Assembly (NCBI GenBank): GCA_016873525.1
Contig: VGXD01000113.1
Location: forward strand, 1 to 6,767
Direction of reading: 5' to 3'
Length of the DNA: 6,767 bases
Source: Nitrospira sp.
Lineage (GTDB): Bacteria; Nitrospirota; Nitrospiria; Nitrospirales; Nitrospiraceae
Part shown: positions 1 through 5,314 of the stretch, one piece after another
How positions within the stretch are numbered: position 1 is the stretch's first letter
Layout of the letters: every line of letters begins with the position of its first letter
Notes under the pieces: model-generated
Seen by the model: the letters and a program-made list of their open reading frames with translations, nothing else
Told to the model about the DNA's origin: nothing
Databases searched by the model: none
Made by a program: the position numbers and the translations under genes

Positions 1-905
1 TGGGCGCCAGGGACCACGGAATCTTTTCCCTGCAACAGGCCATCGCGGAAGGCCTCGCGCCGGGACCGCGCATCCTGGCTGCCGGCTTGGCCGTTTGCAT
101 GACCGGCGGCCATGCCCGCTTCATCGGCCGCCAGGCCGACGGACCGGCGGGAGTCGTCCGGGCGGTCCGCGAACAGTTGGCAGCCGGAGCGGAGGTGATC
201 AAGTTCATCGCCTCCGGGGGGGTGCTCACGCCGGGCACCTCGCCGGACTGCGCCCAGATGACGTTTGAAGAACTCTCCGCCGGCATGGAGGAGGCCCGCA
301 GAGCCGGCCGCCGCGTCGCCGCCCATGCCCATGGGGCCGAAGGGATGAAACAGGCGATTCGCGCCGGGGCCCATTCGATCGAACACGCCACCTTGATGGA
401 CGACGAGGCCGCCGACTTGATGCACGCCCACGGGGTCTTCATGGTCCCCACCCTCTCCGCCCTGGCCACCACGGCCGACTGCGGCCTGGCCTGCGGCGTG
501 CCGGAGACCGCCGTGACCAAGGCCAGGACGATGCGGGCGAGGCACGAAGCCAGCTTTAAGAAGGCGCAGGACTCCGGCATTCCCATCGCGATGGGAACCG
601 ACGCCGGCACGCCCTTCAATCACCATGGAGAGAATGCGCAGGAGTTGGACCGGATGGTCGTTCTGGGGATGAGCCCGATGGACGCGATTCTGGCCGCGAC
701 TTCCTCCGCCGCCGCGCTGTTGGGCATCGCGCAATCGGTCGGCACGATCGAAGCCAGGAAGGTGGCGGACCTCCTCGTGGTGGAAGGCAACCCCCTCAAG
801 CAGATCGGCCTGCTGCAACGGCGGGAACGGCTAATGGGGGTCATGCAGGCCGGCCGGTTCGTCAGCGGCCCCCTAAAGAATGAGCTGATGGCTGATGGCC
901 TATAG
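1..905 (+). CDS. Metal-dependent amidohydrolase (COG1228 / imidazolonepropionase- or prolidase-like), 5'-truncated by the window edge
   Basis: The reading frame is open from position 3 to the TAG at 903-905 (300 codons visible), and the protein homology continues upstream of the TTG at 87, so the true start lies before the window. The family is a TIM-barrel hydrolase with a binuclear metal centre that cleaves amide or peptide bonds, including Xaa-Pro and Xaa-Arg/Lys dipeptides in characterised relatives. Visible metal-site elements, in order, are the candidate carbamylated lysine in VIKFIASGG (codon 201-203), the histidines of AAHAHG (codons 324-326 and 330-332), the histidine of SIEHATL (codon 384-386) and the aspartate of MGTDAGTP (codon 600-602). 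The N-terminal HxH pair should lie in the missing roughly 100 residues. The C-terminal part (ADLLVVEGNPL..., then VMQAGRFV) is the usual closing beta-sandwich segment. No signal peptide can be judged. The substrate is not predictable. The last residues (ELMADGL) are encoded inside a repeat and are probably not conserved. The family is secure; the specific activity is not. Confidence 0.9.
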   Translation, partial: GARDHGIFSLQQAIAEGLAPGPRILAAGLAVCMTGGHARFIGRQADGPAGVVRAVREQLAAGAEVIKFIASGGVLTPGTSPDCAQMTFEELSAGMEEARRAGRRVAAHAHGAEGMKQAIRAGAHSIEHATLMDDEAADLMHAHGVFMVPTLSALATTADCGLACGVPETAVTKARTMRARHEASFKKAQDSGIPIAMGTDAGTPFNHHGENAQELDRMVVLGMSPMDAILAATSSAAALLGIAQSVGTIEARKVADLLVVEGNPLKQIGLLQRRERLMGVMQAGRFVSGPLKNELMADGL

Positions 906-983
906 CAAGAACCTCAAGAGCAATAGCTCACGGCAAGAATTTCATCTCCGGGCCATCGGCTATACGCCATTCGCTATCGGCTC
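882..983. repeat. Long imperfect inverted repeat across a convergent gene junction (REP-like or bidirectional terminator)
   Basis: The left arm (882-906) and right arm (959-983) are reverse complements at 20 of 25 positions, with 52 bases between them. The left arm contains a tandem GCTGATG GCTGATG (885-898); the right arm and its flank contain two copies of ATCGGCT (955-961 and 977-983). The left arm overlaps the last codons and the stop of the amidohydrolase gene, and the right arm ends five bases from the stop of the convergent J-protein gene. There is no T-tract, so a classical intrinsic terminator is not shown. The position suggests transcription termination or mRNA 3'-end protection for both genes. 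The degenerate internal repetition suggests a dispersed palindromic family, which would need genome-wide copy counting. Confidence 0.6.
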
Positions 984-988
984 TCCAT

Positions 989-1633
989 TTATCTTCTCAC
1001 GTACAACAGCTCCAGCGCGTTCTGGAAGCCGCTGAGCCTCCCGCGCAAAAACGTCTCTTGAAACTGCGCCCGCACGGCCTCGGCCCGCCGGTCGCCGGAC
1101 AGGGCAATCGCGCCTTGGGAAGCCATCATTTGGACCGCCACGTCCAGCAGCCGCTGCCTCCTGGTCTCCATGTCCGGGGTCACGAACTCCTGGATGACTT
1201 CTCCGGCCCGCTCCAGCACGATGGCCTCCTTGAAGGAATCGTAACCCTGTCGCAGGACCGTCCGCTCCCGCACGATGGCCAGCTCCACCTTGACCCGCGT
1301 GAGGTCCTTCATCAGGACGGCGAGGATTTCCTTCCGCCCTTCGTCGTAGAGCTTCTGTCCCATCGCATCGAGGACGATGGCGGGGTCCGGGGTGTCCACC
1401 GCCGTGAACTGGGTTTCGCCGAACCGGATCCGCTCGTAGGTCCGCCTGGCTTCCGGATCGCCGACGATTTCATAGGCGGCGTTGAGTTCGCGGATCTTCG
1501 CCTCGGCCTCCTTGCTGCCGGGGTTTCGATCCGGATGGAATTCGAAGACCAGCTTCCGGTAGGCCTTCTTGATCTCCTCGTCGGAGGCCTCCCGCGAAAC
1601 GCCGAGCGTCTGGTAGTAATCCATGCGCGCCAT
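989..1633 (-). CDS. Class C (type III) J-domain protein, DnaJ-like co-chaperone
   Basis: The 214-residue protein begins with a J domain (about residues 5-69): DYYQTLGV opening helix I, a basic helix II (IKKAYRKL), the invariant HPD at residues 33-35, and helices III-IV through AAYEIVGDPEARRTYE. J domains stimulate the ATPase of an Hsp70 (DnaK) partner and deliver clients to it. There is no Gly/Phe-rich linker, no CxxCxGxG zinc repeats and no DnaJ C-terminal beta domain, so this is not the housekeeping DnaJ. Residues 70-214 are mostly charged, helix-favouring sequence with no domain I recognise and no membrane segment, suggesting a cytoplasmic specialised co-chaperone. The first ATG (1631-1633) is chosen, but Met4 (1622-1624) is equally possible because J proteins commonly open a few residues before DYY. 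No Shine-Dalgarno precedes either. The stop is TAA at 989-991. The gene converges on the amidohydrolase and diverges from the MFS gene. The client is unknown. Confidence 0.92.
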   Translation of the reverse strand: MARMDYYQTLGVSREASDEEIKKAYRKLVFEFHPDRNPGSKEAEAKIRELNAAYEIVGDPEARRTYERIRFGETQFTAVDTPDPAIVLDAMGQKLYDEGRKEILAVLMKDLTRVKVELAIVRERTVLRQGYDSFKEAIVLERAGEVIQEFVTPDMETRRQRLLDVAVQMMASQGAIALSGDRRAEAVRAQFQETFLRGRLSGFQNALELLYVRR

Positions 1634-1648
1634 AGTTCATGGAACTAT
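1632..1648. promoter_or_regulatory. Perfect palindrome over the J-protein gene start: candidate operator
   Basis: ATAGTTC (1632-1638), a 3-base centre (ATG, 1639-1641) and GAACTAT (1642-1648) form a perfect 7+7 inverted repeat. On the minus strand it covers most of the candidate -10 box (TATAGT, 1649-1644), the expected transcription start and the first two bases of the first ATG. A protein bound here would block transcription of the J-protein gene. Alternatively the arms could form a short hairpin hiding the start codon if transcription begins further upstream. No regulator is identified in the window. Confidence 0.5.
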
Positions 1649-1672
1649 AACATCGGGCCGGACAGGCGGCAA
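1644..1672 (-). promoter_or_regulatory. Candidate sigma70-type promoter for the J-domain gene, near-leaderless
   Basis: Read on the minus strand, TTGCCG (1672-1667, 4 of 6 to TTGACA) is followed after exactly 17 bases by TATAGT (1649-1644, 5 of 6 to TATAAT). The predicted transcription start, about 7 bases past the -10, falls near 1637, giving a leader of only about 4 bases to the ATG at 1633 or about 13 to the ATG at 1624. This agrees with the absence of a ribosome-binding site. It is a consensus match only. Confidence 0.45.
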
Positions 1673-1696
1673 CCGACCTTCGGTGCGGGTCCGCCC

Positions 1697-1726
1697 TTGA
1701 CAGGCCCCCTCCTGGCTGCGTAGCCT
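1697..1726 (+). promoter_or_regulatory. Candidate promoter for the MFS transporter gene (perfect -35, weak -10)
   Basis: A perfect TTGACA lies at 1697-1702. The best -10 is TAGCCT at 1721-1726 after 18 bases, matching TATAAT at only 3 of 6 positions. The start would fall around 1733, just before the ATG at 1737, so the mRNA would be nearly leaderless. This fits the lack of any AGGAG-like sequence before that ATG. The weak -10 makes this tentative; an activator-dependent promoter or another start point is possible. Confidence 0.35.
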
Positions 1727-1736
1727 GCGGGCCACG

Positions 1737-3059
1737 ATGCCGCTCGACCGCTCACAGAATCCCGCCATCCATCACCCCTTGCGCCCCTGGCGCGAAGGGG
1801 TCACGCCCTACCAATGGCTGGTCCTCCTGGTAGCCTGGCTGGGCTGGGTCTTCGATTCGATGGACGCCACGATCTACGTGATCGTCCTCCATCCCGCGCT
1901 GGAGGAATTGCTCGGCGGCGCCTCCGGCATGCCGGTCAGCCCGGCCACCATCGGCTGGTATGGCGGGATCATCCTCTCGATCTTCCTGATCGGCTGGGCC
2001 ATCGGCGGCGTCCTCTTCGGAGTCGCCGCGGACTACTTCGGCCGCACCAAGACGCTCATCGCCACGATTCTGATCTATGCGACCTTCACGGGCCTGGCGG
2101 CCCTCTCTCAGGACTGGTGGCACCTGGCCTGCTATCGGTTCATGACGGCCGTGGGCATCGGAGGGGAATGGGCCGCCGGCGCGGCGATGGTGGCGGAGGT
2201 CTGGCCGGAAGACAAACGGGCCAAGGCGGGCGGCATCTTGCAATCGGCCTGGGCCGTCGGCTTCTTCCTCGCCGCAGCCGCCAACCTGCTCCTGCGCGGT
2301 TACGGATGGCGGGCCCTCTTCCTGGTCGGCGTCCTGCCGGCCTTCGTGGCCTTGCTGATCCGCCTCTGGGTGAAGGAGCCGGAGCGATGGGTGCAGGCGC
2401 ACCGGCAGGAACTCTTGTCCGGCACAGCGCACCGCATCAAGATTCCGGACCTCTTCCACGGCGACTTGCGCCGGCACACCTGGGTCGGGTCCATCCTGGC
2501 CTTCGTCGCCGTCTTCGGACTCTGGGGAGGCGCCAACTGGACGCCCACCTTGATCGGCGCCCTGCCCGACATGCAGGGGCTCGGCCAAGCGGCCCTCGCC
2601 GGCTACGTCAGCTATGCGATCATGGCCTTCAATTGCGGGTCCCTCTTCGGATACTTGAGCTTCGGCCCTCTGGCCGACCGTTTTGGCCGACGCCCCGCCT
2701 TCGCCCTCATGTGCGCCGGCAGTCTGGTCATGCTCCCGATCACCTACCTGACGCCGCACGCCTACGTCCACGTCCTCCTGCTCCTGCCCCTCCTCGGTTT
2801 CTTCAACAACGGCCTCTTCAGCGGCTTTCCCATCTACCTGCCGGAACTCTACCCCACCCGCTTGCGCGCAACCGGCGCCGGCTTCTGCTTCAACGCCGGA
2901 CGGGTCCTGGCATCGGCCGGGCCCCTCATGACGGGATTCCTGGTGACCACCCTGGGCAGCTTCGGCCGGGCCGCCAGCGCTGTGGCCCTGATCTATCTCC
3001 TGGGCCTGGCCACGCTCTATTTCGCGCCGGAAACCAGGGGCCGGCCGCTGCCAGACTGA
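1737..3059 (+). CDS. MFS transporter, sugar-porter-type / metabolite:H+ symporter family, 12 TM
   Basis: The 440-residue inner-membrane protein has hallmark major facilitator motifs in order. TM1 carries acidic FDSMD (39-43). The TM2-TM3 loop motif A is GVAADYFGRTK (95-105). TM4 carries RFMTAVGIGGEW (134-145), the RxxxGxGxGGE-type signature. The TM6 end has KEPERW (213-218) in the PESP position. The second-half motif A is GPLADRFGRRP (310-320). An E-LYPT-LR-tG motif begins at 370, and PETRG (431-435) closes the protein. Length and motif order fit a complete 12-helix carrier of the sugar/aromatic-acid/organic-acid type. In related carriers the TM1 acid pair takes part in proton or substrate coupling, so H+ symport is likely, but the substrate cannot be assigned. 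Roughly 35 cytoplasmic residues (about 213-248) link the two halves. ATG 1737 is the only sensible start; no Shine-Dalgarno is seen. It stands alone, divergent from the J-protein gene and 156 bases before the cytochrome gene, which has its own promoter. Confidence 0.92.
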   Translation: MPLDRSQNPAIHHPLRPWREGVTPYQWLVLLVAWLGWVFDSMDATIYVIVLHPALEELLGGASGMPVSPATIGWYGGIILSIFLIGWAIGGVLFGVAADYFGRTKTLIATILIYATFTGLAALSQDWWHLACYRFMTAVGIGGEWAAGAAMVAEVWPEDKRAKAGGILQSAWAVGFFLAAAANLLLRGYGWRALFLVGVLPAFVALLIRLWVKEPERWVQAHRQELLSGTAHRIKIPDLFHGDLRRHTWVGSILAFVAVFGLWGGANWTPTLIGALPDMQGLGQAALAGYVSYAIMAFNCGSLFGYLSFGPLADRFGRRPAFALMCAGSLVMLPITYLTPHAYVHVLLLLPLLGFFNNGLFSGFPIYLPELYPTRLRATGAGFCFNAGRVLASAGPLMTGFLVTTLGSFGRAASAVALIYLLGLATLYFAPETRGRPLPD

Positions 3060-3118
3060 ACCCCGCCCTATAGTTTGCCTGCCCAGCCGAAACCGCCTTG
3101 CGCATAACGCCTGTTTGC

Positions 3119-3147
3119 TTGACAGCACAGCCGGTTCTGCCTATGGT
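3119..3147 (+). promoter_or_regulatory. Sigma70-like promoter for the cytochrome-porin/cupredoxin/kinase cluster
   Basis: TTGACA (3119-3124, perfect) is followed after 17 bases by TATGGT (3142-3147, 4 of 6). The expected start near 3154 gives a leader of about 62 bases before the GTG at 3216. It is the best promoter-like sequence in the 156-base gap after the MFS gene, and I see no terminator hairpin with a T-tract in that gap. The gap holds no other gene that I can support. Confidence 0.55.
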
Positions 3148-3200
3148 GACTTTACCTGACACGAAAGATCCCGTGATCGCCTACGCACGCCGACCTTTGC

Positions 3201-3206
3201 AAGGGG
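3201..3206 (+). promoter_or_regulatory. Ribosome-binding site that fixes the GTG start of the cytochrome gene
   Basis: AAGGGG lies 9 bases upstream of the GTG at 3216-3218. This GTG is the first standard start after an in-frame TGA at 3174-3176, and no other ATG or GTG occurs in frame before the signal peptide core, so the site supports the non-ATG start. Confidence 0.5.
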
Positions 3207-3215
3207 CTTCACAGG

Positions 3216-4532
3216 GTGGACAACCTCGGCACAGACCACCGACGGCAACATCATGCCAGCCAGGCCGGTCTGAAATCCGGCTACAGCACCAGAACCAAGT
3301 GCGTCGTTGCCGCGCTCACCCTGTTGCTCGGCATCGGCCTCTCCGATGTCCGTGAATCCCGCGCCCTTCCGGCTTTTGCCAGAAAATACAATGCCGACTG
3401 CGCGATGTGCCACTATCCGGTCTATCCCCGCCTCAACTCCTTCGGCCAGCAGTTCCGCCGGGCCGGCTACCGATTCCCAACGGAGTTCAACAAGGAACAA
3501 GATTTCACGAACATCGGGAAGAACCTCGCCGCAAGAATACAGACCGGCATCAGCTATCAAAAACTCGAAGGCGCGGTTCCGCGCAGCCAGGTGCAGTTGG
3601 ACAACATCTCCCTCTATTATGCCGGAGCCGTCACCCAGCACTTTTCGGCCTGGGTCCGCCCGCTGTTTACCGGGACCGGCACGACCTCGGTACAGGGACA
3701 ACTCATCGGCTTCTACGGCAACGAGGACCGCTACGCAACCTTCCGCATCGGCCAGATGAATCCGTTCCAGAACGCGAGCGTCGCGGGGTTCGACCGGCCC
3801 ACCGGCATTTCGGTCCCATCCCTGATGGCCACCAACCTCACCAGCGGAGTGAATTTCTCGCTCGATAAGGTACAAAAAGGCATCGAGCTGGCTTACGTGC
3901 AAGGGCCCGGACGGCTGCTCTTCGAAATCCTCAACGGGCTGGACCAGAACGGAAGCGGCACCGCCAGTTCCGGCGATGTCGATCCGGAAAAGGATTACCT
4001 GGTTGCCTACGAACACATCCTGGACGACATTGCCTCCGGGTTCACGATGTTCTACTATAACGGCGCGACCCACGGGCAAGTCACCCCGTCGCTGGGTCAG
4101 CTCTACAATTTCTACCGAACCGGGTTCAGCCTGAACAAGATCTTCATTGCGGAGGACCTCGGGTTTTTTGAGCTGCAGGGAGGGTACATCAGAAGCTCAG
4201 ACCATCTGCCGGGCAATCGACCGGCCACCCCAGGAAGCCCCGGGAACACCCGGTTCGGCAACGCCTATTACCTCGAAACCCAGCAGTTTTTCCTGGGGCC
4301 GGAGTGGGCGTTTTACGAACGGTATTCCGTGATCGACCAGGACCTGGACCGCCCGCAATCGACGCGGAAAGACTATACCGTCGGCTCGGCGATTCGCGCG
4401 GAGACCTTTGGAAAAATCACAGCCGAATATACCTATACCAAAAATGAAATTCCCGGCGGCCAGTTCGTCTTTGCATCGGGCTATACGCCGACGGGGCACA
4501 GCGCCACGGTGCAATTGCAACTGGCCTGGTAG
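3216..4532 (+). CDS. Cyc2-like exported monoheme c-type cytochrome fused to an outer-membrane beta-barrel
   Basis: The 438-residue protein has an unusually long basic leader (1-28), a hydrophobic core (about 29-42) and a probable signal peptidase site after SRA50. The mature N-terminus (LPAFARKYNADCAMCH) holds one haem-c motif, C62-A-M-C65-H66, followed by YPRLNSFGQQFRRAGYRFP (70-88). As I recall it, the Cyc2 N-terminal signature is roughly FARqtg-C-x-x-CH, then P-L-x-FG-x-F-x-x-GY, and this matches closely. From about residue 100 to the end there are alternating hydrophobic/aromatic strands separated by polar Gly/Asn/Asp loops. The protein ends in the aromatic-terminated strand TVQLQLAW, typical of outer-membrane barrels recognised by BAM. 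No second CxxCH occurs. The only His in the signature segment is the motif His66, so the distal haem ligand is unclear. Characterised Cyc2 proteins have this architecture and a similar size, and carry electrons across the outer membrane from extracellular Fe(II). Related monoheme porins of unknown role also share the signature, so iron oxidation is inference. The cupredoxin gene follows after 28 bases. Confidence 0.8.
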   Translation: MDNLGTDHRRQHHASQAGLKSGYSTRTKCVVAALTLLLGIGLSDVRESRALPAFARKYNADCAMCHYPVYPRLNSFGQQFRRAGYRFPTEFNKEQDFTNIGKNLAARIQTGISYQKLEGAVPRSQVQLDNISLYYAGAVTQHFSAWVRPLFTGTGTTSVQGQLIGFYGNEDRYATFRIGQMNPFQNASVAGFDRPTGISVPSLMATNLTSGVNFSLDKVQKGIELAYVQGPGRLLFEILNGLDQNGSGTASSGDVDPEKDYLVAYEHILDDIASGFTMFYYNGATHGQVTPSLGQLYNFYRTGFSLNKIFIAEDLGFFELQGGYIRSSDHLPGNRPATPGSPGNTRFGNAYYLETQQFFLGPEWAFYERYSVIDQDLDRPQSTRKDYTVGSAIRAETFGKITAEYTYTKNEIPGGQFVFASGYTPTGHSATVQLQLAW

Positions 4533-4539
4533 GGCGGTT

Positions 4540-4563
4540 GAGGATCGGGTCGATGTCATAATG
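4540..4563 (+). promoter_or_regulatory. Two-codon upstream ORF overlapping the cupredoxin start (possible translational coupling)
   Basis: GAGGA (4540-4544) is 16 bases from the cupredoxin ATG (4561), too far for a normal Shine-Dalgarno, but 8 bases from an ATG at 4553. That ATG opens a minimal ATG-TCA-TAA whose stop shares a base with the cupredoxin start (TAATG, 4559-4563). Ribosomes could initiate at 4553, terminate and re-initiate at 4561. This is sequence geometry only and could be chance. Confidence 0.3.
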
Positions 4564-5313
4564 AACAATGGATCTCGTCGCTTCTATCCCGTTATCCTAG
4601 CTGTCGCCGTCCTGATTGCTCAGGAAGGCGTCCCCCAAGCCGAGGCTCCGGACTCCGCCTCCGGCGCCGCGATACAGGGAGTCGTCCGCTGGACCGGCCC
4701 CATCCCCAAGCCGGAGCTCTTGAAAGTGCCGCGAGACAGCAAGTACTGCGGGGCCACGATACCCAGCGAGGAATTTCTCATCGACCCCGCGACACGAGGC
4801 GTCGCACGGGTGGTCGTCAGCCTGGAAGGGGTGCCATCCGGCCAGCCGCTGCCGCCGGCGTCCTCGGCCAATCCCGTGAGGGTGGACAACGGGAAGTGCC
4901 ACTTTGTCCCGAGAGTCCAGGCCGCCATGGTCGGCACCACCCTGGAGATCACCACAACGGATCCGATCCTGCACAATACCCACAGCCGGAAACGAAACCG
5001 CTTCGGGGAGACCCACGTAAACGTCGCCATACCGGCCTCCTCTCCCAAGGTGATCCGGAAACCGCTCCATGAACCCGGCTTGCTGAGCATCCGTTGCGAC
5101 GCCCATCCGTTCATGCAGGCCTGGATCTACGCCTTCGAGCACCCCTACTTCGCCGTCACCGACGAGACCGGACGTTTCGAGCTGCCCAAGGTGCCACCCG
5201 GCACCTATCAGATGCGGCTTTGGCACGAAGCCCTGGGAACCCGCGAGGCCACCGTCACCGTGACATCCGATGTCCCTGTCCGCATGGATTTCGAACTGGG
5301 CCTGGGCGGCTGA
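4561..5313 (+). CDS. Exported amicyanin-like cupredoxin with C-terminal carboxypeptidase-regulatory-like domain
   Basis: The 250-residue protein starts with a signal peptide (about 1-29; basic NNGSRR, hydrophobic VILAVAVLIA, likely cleavage near AEA29), placing it in the periplasm. Residues about 36-190 form a cupredoxin-like beta-sandwich. The candidate type 1 copper ligands are His138 or His141 (LHNTHS), Cys179, His182 and Met185. The ligand loop CDAHPFM has the same C-x2-H-x2-M spacing as amicyanin (CTPHPFM). Cys63 (KYCG) and Cys113 (GKCHF) may form a disulfide. Residues about 196-248 (AVTDETGRFELPKVPPGTY...) are a small Greek-key domain of the carboxypeptidase-regulatory-like type, often seen in exported proteins with a structural or interaction role. 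Blue-copper proteins shuttle single electrons, so with the upstream cytochrome-porin it is a plausible periplasmic acceptor or donor. ATG 4561 gives a clean signal peptide; an upstream in-frame extension to 4408 lies inside the cytochrome gene and is rejected. The stop is 1 base before the kinase ATG. Family certain; copper binding and partner inferred. Confidence 0.85.
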   Translation: MNNGSRRFYPVILAVAVLIAQEGVPQAEAPDSASGAAIQGVVRWTGPIPKPELLKVPRDSKYCGATIPSEEFLIDPATRGVARVVVSLEGVPSGQPLPPASSANPVRVDNGKCHFVPRVQAAMVGTTLEITTTDPILHNTHSRKRNRFGETHVNVAIPASSPKVIRKPLHEPGLLSIRCDAHPFMQAWIYAFEHPYFAVTDETGRFELPKVPPGTYQMRLWHEALGTREATVTVTSDVPVRMDFELGLGG

Positions 5314-5314
5314 C

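Noticed and set aside
1058..1723. A 221-codon plus-strand frame across the J-domain gene.
   Set aside because: It is a shadow of the minus-strand gene, which has an intact HPD J domain.
241..3000. The possibility that the amidohydrolase, J protein and MFS transporter form a functional cluster with the cytochrome module.
   Set aside because: They are in convergent and divergent orientations with separate promoter-like regions and no shared pathway I can name.
3060..3118. Search for an intrinsic terminator after the MFS gene.
   Set aside because: No stable hairpin followed by a T-run is visible, so none is annotated.
1752..3128. A 458-codon open frame on the minus strand opposite the MFS gene, and a 419-codon plus-strand frame at 1814-3073.
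   Set aside because: Both are low-complexity, Gly/Arg/Glu- or Pro/Arg-rich translations without domains, produced by GC-rich third positions. The 1737-3059 frame has a full set of MFS motifs.
3162..3178. Short inverted CACG/CGTG and repeated GATC in the leader of the cytochrome gene, considered as an operator.
   Set aside because: The arms are only four bases, expected by chance in a sequence this size.
3141..4079. A 312-codon minus-strand frame opposite the cytochrome-porin gene.
   Set aside because: No motifs; the plus strand has a signal peptide, CxxCH and barrel strands.
4408..4560. N-terminal extension of the cupredoxin frame into the end of the cytochrome gene.
   Set aside because: It would bury the signal peptide behind about 50 residues that overlap the conserved last barrel strands of the cytochrome in another frame. 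ATG 4561 gives a normal leader.
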